From assembly GCA_943736015.1 (NCBI GenBank), contig OX031066.1:23792127-23856126 (forward strand): 64,000 bases of DNA, given 5' to 3'. This DNA comes from Tridacna crocea (lineage: Eukaryota > Mollusca > Bivalvia > Cardiida > Cardiidae). The notes beneath the pieces were generated by a model. It was not told where the DNA came from. It did not search any database and saw only the letters and a program-made list of their open reading frames with translations. The position numbers and the translations under genes were made by a program. This document shows, piece after piece, positions 31,845-42,844 of the stretch (position 1 is the first letter of the stretch; the number at the start of each line of letters is the position of its first letter).

Positions 31845-32300
31845 CCCAAATGGTGCAAATGTCTCACGGGATCTCCCCAAGTGGTGTAACTGTTTCTCCA
31901 TCTTCCCAAGTGGTGTAACTGTTTCCCCATCTTCCCAAGTGGAGTAACTGTTTCTCCATCTTCTCAAGTGGTGTAACTGTTTCTCCATCTTCTTAAGTGG
32001 TGAAACTTTCTTGATCTTCCCAAGTGGTACAAAATGGTTCTCTATCTTTCCAAGTGAATTTTGCTCTTCCTAAATGGTGTAAATGTTTCTCTTATTATCT
32101 TCCAAAGTGATGCAAATAGCACATTCCTACCATATAGTGCAAATGACTGTCCATCATCCTATGTGGTGCAAATGGTTTTCTGTCTTTCCAAGTCTTGCAT
32201 GTGCCTTTCTTTCATCTTCCCAAGTGGTACAAATGTTTTCCAAGTCTGCAAAAGTTTTTGTTATGCTCTTAAAAAGTGGTGCAAATAGTTTTAACTTTGT
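31845..32300 (+). repeat. minisatellite, ~29-bp unit
   Basis: Unit of the type TCTTCCCAAGTGGTGTAAC plus TGTTTCTCCA, regular at 31875-31995 and increasingly irregular to about 32300. Further diverged units reappear at 32700-32760 after a SINE/R4 insertion. Confidence 0.8.
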
Positions 32301-32349
32301 CTTTCAAAGAGATACATATAACATATATCTTCTCACTCAGTAAAAATTA

Positions 32350-32437
32350 GTCGGAGTGTGGGTAGCTCAGTCTGTAGCATGCAGGAATTGAGAACAGGGG
32401 GTCGTGGGTTCAATCCCCGGCTCGATCTTAGCCATGC
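32350..32437 (+). mobile_element. SINE tRNA-like head
   Basis: GGTAGCTCAGTCTGTAGC (A-box-like) and GGGTTCAATCCCC (B box) about 40 bp apart, the arrangement of a Pol III promoter. It cannot fold a full tRNA because no 3' acceptor half matches. It runs into an R4 copy. Confidence 0.65.
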
Positions 32438-32439
32438 AT

Positions 32440-32660
32440 TTTAAAAAGGGGGCTTAATGCATCTCCGAAAAGTGTCAGAGCAATCCACGATTTAGGCTGA
32501 CCTTCGGCAAAACTTTTTACTATTGGTCAGCTTCCAGTGTATTTCAAAGCACCAGTCTGTGTAAGATGATAATGTTTTTTTTTTTTAAAAAGTAGCATTG
32601 TGATGATTTGCCTTTTATCATGTATTATGGAGATGCATTAAACCCCCTTTTGCCAGGGCA
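32440..32660 (+). mobile_element. R4 element
   Basis: AAAGGGGGCTTAATGC to GAGATGCATTAAACCCCC; ends inverted. Interior TATTGGTCAGCTTCCAG. Confidence 0.7.
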
Positions 32661-32797
32661 TCATGCTTATCTCTACATACTGGATGCAAAAAGACCTCTA
32701 GCTTTCATATGGTACAAATGATTGTGTCATCATCTTCCCAAGTGGTGCATACATTGTCAACTTGATTTAACCTGATCCTGGCCTTTATGCTGAATAT

Positions 32798-32997
32798 TTA
32801 ACCCATTACCATACAATGCGTAGTTTTGACGCTTCTGGAAAAGAAGCCTTTTGGTAACCAGCATTTTCTCCTTTTCCCACAATGTTTTCTATCCTTCACA
32901 AAACTAATTGCAAATATTCAGTGACTTTTTTTTTTGTTGTCTGCAAACGCTTTCCATTTGGACAAGCCTAAAATATTGTCGTTTGGTAATGAGTTAA
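32798..32997 (-). mobile_element. HPT element, left core stem deleted
   Basis: GAAGCCTTTTGGTAACCAGC shows the join; TTAA both sides. Confidence 0.85.
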
Positions 32998-33154
32998 TTT
33001 TGCATATAAATAGAATTCGGACAGTTCTAAATATATACACAGGAAGGAACTTATACACACAAGTGAGCAATTTCGCCCTTGGCCTACATTAAGCGCGACT
33101 CAATGTGCCTAAGTTTAGTGGTTAGTGTAGACTCAATGTGCTTTCATTTTTGTG

Positions 33155-33217
33155 GTCAGTGTAAATCAAGATCGGACTGCACAGAATGTGCAGTCTGATC
33201 TAAGATCTACACTGTCC
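33155..33217. repeat. R5 hairpin, clean copy
   Basis: Centre GACTGCACAGAATGTGCAGTC identical to 22445-22509; arms GTGTAAATCAAG / CTAAGATCTACAC slightly diverged. Confidence 0.8.
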
Positions 33218-33271
33218 AATGAGGAGATCTTTCCCTCAAAAATAACTTTGAAATTGCAATGTTTGCTTTTT

Positions 33272-33500
33272 TTAACTCTTTACCACTCAAGAAAATTTTA
33301 GAATGGTCCAAATTGAAAGCATATATAGATGACAAAAGAAATGTGACTGAAAAATTGAAATTTGGTTTTGGAAGGGTAGAAAAAATTGTGGGAAAAGGAG
33401 AAAATGCTGGTTACCAGCATTTTCTCCTTTTCCCATAATGTTTTCAAAAGGCATCTTTCTCAGAGTCGTTAGAAGTCGGGATTGTGTGGTAAAGAGTTAA
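33272..33500 (+). mobile_element. HPT element
   Basis: 229 bp, intact TTAA ends. Confidence 0.9.
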
Positions 33501-33650
33501 TGGAACTTTTCAATTAACTTAACTACTAGATAAAGGAATGATTGGCATATGCAGCACAAAATATTTCCGTGACCATTCAGAACGAGTGATGCCAAGGGTA
33601 AAAATAGAAAATTGATTTATGTAATTGATTTTGACCTAGGTGAGGTTAAA

Positions 33651-34233
33651 TGAAGTAGATACTAGCTCTGTCCAAATTGGTGTAAAGAGCTCCTGGAGTT
33701 GTTTAACTATCCTCATGATGTTTGTGTCTTCCTTGGCAGGCAAGGTGTGACACATGCTATAAACTTAATGTCTGAAGATAGACAGGGTTTTGAAGTTTGA
33801 TCAATATAGTCAGTCAGAAGATTGTATAAAAAGAAAGCATGTTTAGTCAAAATCCCTTGGTTTTCTTTTATTTCTGTCACTTTGTGTGTAACAGCCGTCA
33901 GTGTATTTCTTATTAAAGGAGGTTATTACGTAGATTAAGTTCCTCAGGGTTTGGATATGAGAAAAAAAAATTTTTTTTTTTCAGTGTAGATCTTTTTCTT
34001 GAGTTGTAGTTTTGGTAGGAAATTAAAGGTTGTTAGAAGTCAGGTTTTTAGAGTTTAAAACCTTAGAAAAAGTATATCATAGTTACTGAAAAAGAATTAC
34101 TTTCTCATTGACACATGAAATTTTGATTGAAAGTTAAATCAACTAAAATTTATGACATCTGATTTACAAAGTAAGAATAGGAAACTATAATAAATGTTAT
34201 GGAAGTCAGATTTTTATCCCCTGTGTCCTTGTT
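33651..34233. other. nothing recognised
   Basis: AAAAAAAAATTTTTTTTT at 33963 is a simple palindrome; no gene supported. Confidence 0.4.
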
Positions 34234-34462
34234 TTAACTCTTTACCACACGACAAAATTTTAAACTGGTCCAAATTGAAACCATTTACAGACGACAAAAT
34301 AAAGGTGACTGAAAAATTGAAATTTGTTCTGGGAAGGGTAGAAAACACTGTCGGAAAAGGAGAAAATGCTGGTTACCAGCATTTTCTCCTTTTCCTACAG
34401 TGTTTTCAAAAGGGTTCTTTCTCAGGGGCGTCAAAAGTAGGGATTGTGTGGTAATGGGTTAA
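34234..34462 (+). mobile_element. HPT element
   Basis: 229 bp, TTAA both sides; core CACTGTCGGAAAAGG with CCTTTTCCTACAG, one mismatch. Confidence 0.9.
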
Positions 34463-34506
34463 CAAGCAAACACAACTGATCCTAAATTAAAATGCACAGT
34501 TTGTGC

Positions 34507-35535
34507 TTTTTATATGCCCATGGAAGATGGGACATATAGGATCACCATGGTGTCTGGGAGGGCGGACAGGGTCCTGTTCTGTGTTCGGAGCATAACTTTT
34601 GTCAATCTAAAGTACAAATGACTTGAAACTTGGCATTTTTTTTTTTTGTTGCAAGAATATGGAGTGCGGTGCAAAAGAACTTTAACTCTACCTTGTGCTG
34701 TCTTTCAGTTGTTGTCATTTTTCCAGCATTTTCTGCTTGTCTGGAGCATAACTTTGTCATCTTCAGTCAGATTGGCTTGAAACTTGGTGTTTTATTTTTT
34801 TTGCAATATTACAGAATGCAGTGCGAAAGTACCACAACTCTACCTCATGCTGTCCTTTAGTTATTTCCCTTTGATCGTTATTTTACAGCATTTTCTGCTT
34901 GTCTTGCTGAATTTGTCATCTCTAGTCTGAACATTTAAATTTGGTGTGCATGGTTGTTGAAAAATTACAGAGTGTAGTGCACAAGAACCTTAACTCTTCC
35001 TAGCAAGAATTTTGAATTATTTCCCCTTTGACCTTCATTTTTATAGCATTTCTTGCTTTTCCAGAGCATAACTTTGTCCTCTTAACATGGAATGACTAAT
35101 AATAAATTATGTTATGCTTATTTGTTCCAATATTTAGATGTTCAGTGCACAAGAATTGTAACTCTTCCTTGTGCTGTGAGTTATTTCCCTTTGTCGTTTT
35201 TACAGCATTCAGTGCTTGTTCAGAATATGTATAATTTTGTCATCTCAAGTCAGAACAACTTCAAACTTGGTATACATGTTTGTTAATGTTGCAGTGCGCA
35301 AGAACAATAACTTTACCTAGCACTGTCTTTTAGTTATTCCACTTTGATCTTCATTTTTACCATTCATTTTCTTGTCCAGAGCTTAACTTTGTGATCTCCA
35401 GTCCAATTGACTTGAAACTTGGCATTTGTGTTTGTTGCAATAATACTGAACCTAACTTTGCTCTCTTTGAATTATTTCCTTCGACAACTGGCAGTGGGAT
35501 TGGGGTATCTTGCAACAATTTGCGGCTCTTGTTGA
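34507..35535 (+). mobile_element. tandem-core element, ~157-bp units
   Basis: The head TATATGCCCATGGAAGATGGGACATATA is partly self-complementary, followed by six diverged units marked by GAGCATAACTTT near 34587, 34744, 34904, 35064, 35222 and 35379. The tail reads GGGGTATCTTGCAACAATTTGCGGC. It has the same architecture as the 38671 element, with related head and tail but older units. Confidence 0.65.
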
Positions 35536-35744
35536 TTTTGATCTATGCTGCCATACAAAAACCCTGTTTTCAAAGGGAATAAAAGCTACTATACTTCCAG
35601 ATATTGCTGTCTTTGAATAATTCTCTCCTTGTGTCATGATGTTTACTGAAACTATCTTTTGCAGATACCACAAAAGCACCCATAGGTAGAAAGACCCAGG
35701 AATCAATCAAGATTATCAGTCATTTTGTATACTTCTTTTATCAA

Positions 35745-35958
35745 AATAATAAAAATATAGGCTTATCCAAATCGAAAGCATTTGCAGACGACAATTTGAA
35801 TATGGCCCAAAATGATTGGATTTGTACTTTATTTGGTCGAAAATATTGGAACAGAAGAAAAATGCTGGTTACCAGTATTTTCTCCTTGTCCAACAAAGGT
35901 TTCAAAAGACATCTGTTTTAGAGTTGTTACAGCACAGGGTTGTGAGGTAAAGGGTTAG
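35745..35958 (+). mobile_element. HPT element, left tip missing
   Basis: From AATATAGGCTTATCC to GGTAAAGGGTTAG; core partly eroded. Confidence 0.7.
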
Positions 35959-35966
35959 TGGTTTGA

Positions 35967-36190
35967 TTAACTCTATACCAAATGACAAATTTATAGACTG
36001 GTCCAAACTGAAAGCATTTGCAGGCGACAAACTAGATACATGTATGACTGAACAATTGAAATTTGGTTTAGAAAGGGTAGATTTCATTGTGGGAAAAGGA
36101 GAACCAGCATTTTCTCCTTTTCCCACAATGTTTTCAAAATGCCTTTTCCTCAGAGTTGTGAAAACCAGGGGTTGTTTGGTAAAGAGTTAC
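35967..36190 (+). mobile_element. HPT element, centre shortened
   Basis: Core GGAGAACCAGCATTTTCTCC lacks the left ATGCTGGT half; left TTAA intact. Confidence 0.8.
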
Positions 36191-36345
36191 AAGGAGTAGT
36201 TCATGCAAAAAAAGGTAGTGTGGAAATTAAATGTAATTTTCAATTAACTTTTATTGACAGCTTTTAGATTGTTTATTGTTCCCAAGAGAGAGTCTGGGAG
36301 TCTGTTATAATATCACATTGAATCTTGGTGGAATAAATTTGCTGG

Positions 36346-36495
36346 TTAACTTTTTGAAGACAACTATAAAATGAAAACATGGGCATAGGAGAAAATGCTG
36401 GTTACCAGCATTTTCTCCTTTTCCCACAATGTTTGCTACCATTTCAAAGGCATTTATCATTTTTTAGCTTATTTGAGCACAGAGTTTAAAACTTT
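36346..36495 (-). mobile_element. HPT fragment, core intact
   Basis: GGCATAGGAGAAAATGC with exact complement; left S arm mostly gone. Confidence 0.65.
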
Positions 36496-36540
36496 TGTGA
36501 TACTGTAATGCTATGGCCATTCTTTGGTATTTATTGCATT

Positions 36541-37260
36541 GTTTGTTATCAATTTTTAACTTGTGTTTGCTCGTCTTACTCATGCATTTTTAAGTCCAAT
36601 ACTCACAAAAATTTGTCAGTATGTTTATCGTGATAATGCCTTGGAGTGCAAATTGCTTGAAAATGGGTTGCGGTTGATCAGGTCACCAGGTCAAAACGTG
36701 AAACAAACTTTATGTACGCTCTACAGGCCACATTTTCTGCCCAATACGTATATTATAGGTCAAAATTGTTGTTTTGGTGATATCCTGAATAAGATTAAAA
36801 ATGGGTAACATCATTTCCAAAACTACCATAGGTCACAAGGTTAAATCCTTGAAAAACTTTTTGTAAGCTACATTTTCAATGTAGTACTTGTGGAAGCTAG
36901 GTTGGTATTCACCAACCATTCTTGAGAATATTCTTATTCTCCAAGATATTCTAAATTTGTTAGTAACACAACTTCTGATTGGCTAAACCGAATGGTTTAG
37001 CCAATCAGAAGTTGTGTTACTTACAAATGTAGAAAGTTCTGGAGAATAAGCGAAAGAACGTTCTGAAGAATGGTTGGTGAATATGGGCCCTGGTCAGAAT
37101 GCTTCTCTTTATAATGTCGTGGTGACTGAAATAATGGAATATGTGAGGTCAAAAACTAGACCACAGGGTCAAATCTTTGAAAAACCTTTCCTTTGCTGTA
37201 GAAGCCGTGGTTTCAATCCCAAAGTTTATCAGAGTTCTTTTCTTGATAATACCTCAAATT
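36541..37260 (+). repeat. diverged tandem repeat split by a foldback
   Basis: Related phrases recur at roughly 150-bp spacing once the foldback at 36905-37086 is removed: AGGTCACCAGGTCAAA near 36679, ATAGGTCACAAGGTTAAA near 36829, and CCACAGGGTCAAATC near 37160, each followed by a GAAAAAC-type phrase. It looks like an old core array of the tandem-core element class. Confidence 0.45.
36905..37086. mobile_element. R6 foldback, clean copy
   Basis: ~90-bp arms: TATTCACCAACCATTC...ACTTCTGATTGGCTAAACC and inverse. It splits an older tandem repeat. Copies at 13835, 40316 and 40955. Confidence 0.85.
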
Positions 37261-37328
37261 AACTGTAACCCATCATGCAAAAATACATCTTCGCAAGCCA
37301 AAGGTGACGATCCACTACTCTACTCTAC

Positions 37329-37513
37329 CTTTGGAGGATCAAGCTTGATTTTGACATTGCCCTGATACACATTTTCATTGGTTGCAGCTAGCTCTAACTG
37401 CATCAAATCAGATAGCTTGTAGCATTTCATCTTTGATAAAGATAGAACAAGGTCATAACCTTCGGATAAAAATAGAAGGTAAACATGAATACCTCCGTAG
37501 ATATGTGCAGGAT
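37329..37513 (-). CDS. candidate minus-strand exon, unknown product
   Basis: On the minus strand an ATATTACAG acceptor leads into about 61 open codons ending at CCAAAG|GTAGAG, a good donor. The peptide begins DPAHIYGGIHVYLLFLSEGY and ends in NVYQGNVKIKLDPPK; the alternating hydrophobic pattern would suit beta strands. It enters at phase 1 and leaves at phase 0. The stretch is not one of the recognised repeats. No neighbouring exon was found on this strand, so it could be chance or an old pseudogene fragment. Confidence 0.3.
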
Positions 37514-37940
37514 CTGTAATATTTGTTACCCAAAAAAACATAGATGAACAATATTTACAGCTTCAGTATGTCCAATCAATTATCAGAGGTTTTAGGCTAC
37601 ATGCCAGCACCTGACCATAGAATGTCGAAGTAGGTTTGTGCTCATTGCTTCATGTTGAATTATTGTATTCGTAAGCATTTTGTAAAATGATATTTCATTG
37701 GCTATAAGAAATATGATGTAAAGGGAAATAATAAGCAGCATCCAATAGGGGGCGTATTGCGGGAATCTGGAAATTGGGCTCAATCAGCCAAGGTAAGATC
37801 CATGTAGTGATCGTAAACTTGGCTTGCGAAGCTGGCAAAAAAAGGACTATCTTGGAATTCCGTACATCATCAGATGAAAGCAGATCAACGATAGTGCAGG
37901 TCAATCAATGTAAATCGATAATTCAAAAATGATTGTATAG
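37514..37940. other. no supported gene
   Basis: Flanks the candidate exon at 37329-37513. Two overlapping minus frames (37592-37904) lack motifs. GCCAAG|GTAAGA at 37792 looks like a + strand donor but has no convincing open frame. Confidence 0.3.
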
Positions 37941-38345
37941 CAAGATAGAATGACCACTTTTCCTACAGAAAATGTCATGAAAGAAAAAAGTGTCAACCCT
38001 GGTCAGCCTGCGCAAATTGCGCAGTCTGACCAGGGTTGACACTTTTCGCAATTCCCATAAGGTCCCTTATTTACATGGTGGCTCACAATTTGAAAGTTGG
38101 TCATGACTGACAGTTTTGTAATAAAAGGGGTCTCATTCATCTCTGTGATGCAGTATACCATGCAAGTTATCACATAATTATGGATCCATAAAAATCTCTG
38201 ATGTGTAACAACTGACTGAATCATGAGTAGATTGGTTCCTTGACATACAGAAACTTTACAAATAGTAAAAGTTCCAACCCATGTTGGTCTGAGTGGACTG
38301 TTCAGGCTGTCAAAGGGGAATGCTTTTCGCAGGCATTAGAACACC
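37941..38345 (+). mobile_element. R4 elements with perfect core hairpin
   Basis: GTGTCAACCCTGGTCAGCC (37990) forms an almost perfect hairpin with GACCAGGGTTGACAC around TGCGCAAATTGCGCA. Further R4 phrases (CTTTTCGCAGGCATTAG) follow, probably a second, diverged copy. Confidence 0.6.
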
Positions 38346-38374
38346 TTTTCAAAGATCATTGATCATCAATTTTT

Positions 38375-38640
38375 AGCTCCACTGGCCGAAGGCCAGCGAG
38401 CTTTTGTTATGTATTTTTTTATTATTTTCGTTTTTATTTATCATCGCTACCGGTTGCCCATCTGAGCGACGCCCCCAGTAGAGGGTTAGTTGTTACGGGG
38501 GATAGTGCAAGGATACAGGACGAAACTACTGAGAATTCTGCCTGGTTCTTTAACGTGCTCGGTGTGTAGCACCGTCACACGGGACCTCGATTTAACGTCT
38601 CATCCAAAAGACTATTAGTAATTTTTAGTTGGCCAGCCGG
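38375..38640 (+). mobile_element. truncated Helitron-like head plus dispersed repeat
   Basis: Begins AGCTCCACTGGCCGAAGGCCAG, the same hairpin-head type as the element at 18976, but its tandem core is absent. It is followed by a GC-richer block (GGTTCTTTAACGTGCTCGG, ...ACGTCTCATCC) that I remember as a widely dispersed marine-invertebrate repeat. That identification is from memory and uncertain. Confidence 0.5.
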
Positions 38641-38670
38641 GGATATTGTTATGTATAACCTGTTCTGTCT

Positions 38671-39606
38671 TTTTATACGCCCGTCGAAGACGGGACGTAT
38701 TATGGGATCACCCGTGCCGGGCGGGCGGGCGGGCGGGTGGCGTCCAGTTCTTTGTCCGGAGCATATCTCCAAAACTATACAAGCTAGGGTTATGAAATTT
38801 CATGGGTGGATAGATCTCATCGAGGGGGAGTGCAGTGCACAAGAATCATAACTCTTGCTTGCTTAATTTTTGAGTTATTGCCCTTTGTTGTTTTTCATAC
38901 TTGAATTTTGTCCGGAGCATATCTCCAAAACTATACTAGCTAGGGTTATGAAATTTCATGGCTGGATAGATCTCATTGAGGGGGAGTGCAGTACACAGGA
39001 ATCATAACTCTTGCTTGCTTAATTTTTGAGTTATTGCCCTTTGTTGTTTTTCATACTTGAATTTTGTCCGGAGCATATCTCCAAAACTATACTAGGTAGG
39101 GTTATGAAATTTTATGGGTGGATAGATCTCATCGAGGGAGAGTGCAGTGCACAAGAATCATAACTCTTGCTCGCTTAATTTTTGAGTTATTGCCCTTTGC
39201 CATTTTTATACTTGAATTTTGTCCGCTGAATATCTCCAGAATTATACTAGCTAGGGTTATGAAATTCCATGGCTGGATAGATCTCACCGAGGGGGAGTGC
39301 AATGCACAGAAATCATAACTCTTGCTTGCTTAATTTTTGAGTTATTGCCCTTTGTCGTTTTTCATACTTGATTTTTGTCCGGAGCATATCTCCAAAACTA
39401 TATTAGCTAGGGTTATGAAATTTCATGGATGGATAGATCTCATTGAGGGAGAGTGCAGTGCACAGGAATCACAACTTTTGCTTGCTTAATTTTTGAGTTA
39501 TTGCCCTTTGTTGTTTTTCATACTTGAATTTTGTCCGGGGCATGCCCCAGCTTTACAACTTGGGGTAAGACGGGCGTATCTTGCGACAATTTGCCACATC
39601 TTGTTT
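38671..39606 (+). mobile_element. tandem-core element, ~156-bp units, young
   Basis: The head has ATACGCCCGTC, a short hairpin (GCCCGTCGAAGACGGG) and a GGGC run. Five units follow, starting TTGTCCGGAGCATATC at 38752, 38908, 39064, 39219 and 39375, with the remnant of a sixth at 39531. The tail contains a small hairpin (CCCCAG...TTGGGG) and ACGGGCGTATCTTGCGAC, so ATACGCCCGT in the head is repeated inverted in the tail. Units are over 90% alike, so the array is recent. Non-coding despite two ~66-codon frames. Confidence 0.75.
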
Positions 39607-39909
39607 ATAGTTGACATTCTGAATCAGAGTGAATGGTTATAATTCATAATGGAATGTCTAATCTATTAATACCAAGTAAAAATATTATCCATACCACTTT
39701 CTTTGATCCTTTTCTCATTTCGTGAAAAGACTGTACAGGTGCAAATTGTATATAATTCTGTTGTGGCCATCATTTAAGTAATATCCTCTTTGCACAATTT
39801 ATCACAACTTTATGTTATTCATATATAATTCTCTTGTGGCCATCATTTAAGTAATACCCTCTTTGCACTATTTATCACAACTTTATGTTATTCAATCACA
39901 CATAAGGAG
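39607..39909. repeat. includes a 76-bp tandem duplication
   Basis: TATAATTCT(G/C)TTGTGGCC...CAACTTTATGTTATTC occurs twice back to back (about 39749-39898); the rest is unassigned. Confidence 0.75.
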
Positions 39910-40125
39910 TTAAACTTTTTACAAACAAGATAATTAAAGTTTTGTTCTAGATTGAAAGTAATTTCAGACAACAAATTAATTGTTGTTCAGAACATGAAAT
40001 TTCTATTTCAAAGGGTAGAAAACTTGATACACCATCATTTTATCCTCTTCCCTTAATATTTTCCAATGCCTTCTTCCTTAGGGTCATTAAAAGTTGGGTT
40101 TGTGTGGTTGACTGTGCGGTTGATT
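39910..40125 (+). mobile_element. HPT element, decayed
   Basis: TTAAACTTTTTACAAAC start; core reduced to GATACACCATCATTTTATCC; a (GTGTGGTTGACT)-type repeat at the right end. Confidence 0.65.
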
Positions 40126-40315
40126 GTGTGGTTGATTGTGTTTTAAACATGGAGTATGCGTTTCTACATGAGTTTATGAGGTATAAAAATATACCTGCAA
40201 GGCATTATGTGAATGATTTAATCAAATCAATGATTTAATTTGTTCACAAAACTTACCCTTCCTAATATTAAACATTTCATTGTTTCCATGATGAGACCTA
40301 GCCCTGGATTTGTAT

Positions 40316-40503
40316 CTATCAACCATTCATAAGAACGTTCTTAGTCTTATTCTTTAAGATTTTCTAAATTTTTTTTAAAGTAACACAACTTCTGATTGGC
40401 TAAACCAAATGATTTAGCCAATTAGAAGCTGTGTTACTGTCAAATTAAGGAATTATTTGGAGAACAAAACTAGAAGTATACATAAGAACAGTTGTGAATA
40501 TAG
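40316..40503. mobile_element. R6 foldback, diverged
   Basis: CTTCTGATTGGCTAAACC...GATTTAGCCAATTAGAAG at the centre. Confidence 0.7.
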
Positions 40504-40547
40504 ACTCACTGGTCTGTTTGTCAGAAATACACACTCAGCTTGACTTG

Positions 40548-40750
40548 GCCAGCCAGATTAGCTCAGTGGTTAACAAAATTATGTGACTTGTGACTGGGTG
40601 GTTGCAAGTTTGATTCCTTGTTGAGGCAAATGCACTTACGGTTTGTCTGTACTGGTGCGAAAAAGCCAGGAATACATGCGTATGTGCACTGACTGCAGAG
40701 ATATGTCCCAAGCTGTAAAAACAGTATTTATCTCCTGTGCAAGCAAATAA
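40548..40750 (+). mobile_element. SINE with tRNA-like head
   Basis: A-box-like TTAGCTCAGTGGTTAAC and B-box-like GGTTGCAAGTTTGATTCC about 45 bp apart, then a body with AGGAATACATGCG. The family may be SINE-Z. Confidence 0.6.
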
Positions 40751-40954
40751 GTTTGACATGCCTCAGGGTTCATATGTAATTCTTTGCTACATCTTAAGTC
40801 TTATTCACAAGAATTTTCATAATTTGAAAGTAATGCAAATTCCAATTGGCTGAAATTAATGAGCTTCTCTCTGTGAATAGGGGGCTTAATGTATCTGCAA
40901 ACAGTATTGACCAAGGTCAACCTATGCAGTCCATGTAGGCTGACCTGGGTCTGT

Positions 40955-41345
40955 GTTCACCAACTATTCTTAAGAACATTCTTTGTCTTACTCTTCAAGA
41001 TTGTCTGACTGTGAAAGTAACAGCACTTTGGTTTAGCCCATCAGAAGTTCTGTTATTTTCACATTGATTAACCCTTTCCCAAACAATCCCTGGTTTTTAC
41101 GACCCAGAGGTAGAAGCCTTTTGAAAACATTGTGGGAAAAGGAGAAAATGCTGGTGACCAGCATTTTCTCCTTTTCCCACAATATTTTCTACCCTACTGG
41201 AAACCAATTTCATCTTTTGAATTACATTTATGTTGTCATCTGCAAGTGCTTTTAATTTGGACCAGTCTAAAATTTTGTCGTTTGGTAAAGGGTTAAATTC
41301 TGAAGAATAAGTTTAAAAATGTTCTAAAAAAATGGTTGATGAATA
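40955..41345. mobile_element. R6 foldback carrying an HPT
   Basis: Left arm TGTTCACCAACTATTC to TCACATTGATTAA, right arm from TTCTGAAGAATAAG to GATGAATACGGACCC. Confidence 0.7.
41068..41296 (-). mobile_element. HPT element
   Basis: 229 bp, TTAA both sides. The core centre is GGTGACC rather than GGTAACC. Confidence 0.9.
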
Positions 41346-41420
41346 CGGACCCAGGGCTAATTTGTATAGTACTATTTTGCTATTGGTCAATTTTCTGCAT
41401 ACCAAAGAACAAAGCTGTTC

Positions 41421-42844
41421 CAACAGGAAAATGCAGGCAGCACTTTTGTAGATACTTTGTCTAAAAGCATAATTTTTGCATTTGACAGTCAATGTGTTTT
41501 TAGTTAGCAGTAAATATAAAAAGAATATCAGAATTCAGTCAGGTCAGATTACTTCCCTATCAGGAATAAAATGTTATACATGGATGTGGGAACAGCTGTT
41601 TCCTGACCTTTTGTAGAAGTTTTATCAGCCATATTGATTTACAGCCCACCATTTCCTTACCTCATTATTTATATTAGTTATATATGGTAAAACTAGGGTA
41701 TATTTGTTTTTTCTTTTCAGTGAAAGATCGAAATTTATTTCATCCAATGAATATCAGTGTAAAAGTTTCATGAGTGCGCATGCACTAACCCCTTTATTTT
41801 GTGGGGCGGTGGGGGGTCTACATAAAAATTTGGTACAATTGTTTTCAGTAATTCTCCATGGTATGCATATGCCAAATAAGGCATTCTAACCTTACATAAG
41901 GCACCAAAAATACAGGGAAAAACAAGTAGGTTACATTTCCATTTTGTTGAATGTGTCTGATCTACTCTTTCTGCCTTCAATTGAAAAGTTAGAAAATAAA
42001 ATCAGTAGATCTATTTTTCACTGGTCGTAACCATAAAATATTGAACAATATTCCACCATTATTACTCAATAAACTACGGAAAAGCATGAAATAAATCCAT
42101 GCTATAATCAGTAAAGCGAAGCTCGAAATTAAGGTACCTAACTACTGCTTCGTTAGTATCTTCTGAAAGGGGTGTAATCCAAGTTTTATGAGTTTGAGCC
42201 TCTTATGCTTGTCAAAGGCAGTGTTCCCTTGTCCATTACATTCTTTGCACATTAGAAGTCAGCTATCTGCCTTCATGGAGTATCGTGCATGCTTCTTGTA
42301 AAAGAATGTCAGGGTCCATCTTCACCAACCATTCTTAAGAACATTGAACCCTTTCAATTCTATTGTAAAGTGCTGTAATGTTATTCATACCTACACAAAA
42401 TGTTATTTTGAAACTTGAAAGTCATAACTGTACACAACTGTAAATAAGTTAAAATGCTCATCCCTACGCTTTCATCAGTTTTGCTCACCTCTTGCGTTGT
42501 GCAGGCAGTGACTTGCATGTTGGATAATAGATTTTTCCAAGTGTGATTGATCATCATTATGGCCAGCTCTGCGGGTAAATTTAAGATGTTAGAAATTTGA
42601 TGTTTTTTTTTTTATCTTAGAAAACAGTAACTGTTAGCATTGTCTGCAGTTTTGTTTGGTATATGCAAAAAAATCAACTTCTGGGAGTCGGATAAGTAAT
42701 ATCGAATAAACTCATCTTGACAGCTACAGTATGTATTTAAAGGAAAGGCAGTACTTCAGTCATATTTATTTTGATTAATACTGTAAAGTTGAAATTTGTG
42801 CAAAGTGGAAACTTTTGCGATTTCAAGAATTTGGAAAATTCACA
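41421..42844. other. 1.4 kb with no recognised gene
   Basis: TTTTTCTTTTCAG at 41709-41720 is a good-looking acceptor, but the frame after it (to 41889) has no motif or donor. An R6-like start (CATCTTCACCAACCATTC) is at 42316. Confidence 0.35.

Larger units (their letters stand above)
32764..33650. mobile_element. R15 element with two HPTs and an R5 inside
   Basis: Starts TTAACCTGATCCTGGCC and ends TTTTGACCTAGGTGAGG. The order matches the compact copy at 60725-60950 once the inserts are removed. Confidence 0.5.
40875..41420 (+). mobile_element. R4 element split by an R6 that holds an HPT
   Basis: GGGGGCTTAATGTATCTGC...GGCTGACCTGGG, then, after 41345, GCTATTGGTCAATTTTCTGC...CCAAAGAAC. A three-level nest. 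Confidence 0.6.

Noticed and set aside
31845-32300. CRISPR-like array
   Set aside because: Direct head-to-tail repeats with no spacers, in an animal-type genome: a minisatellite.
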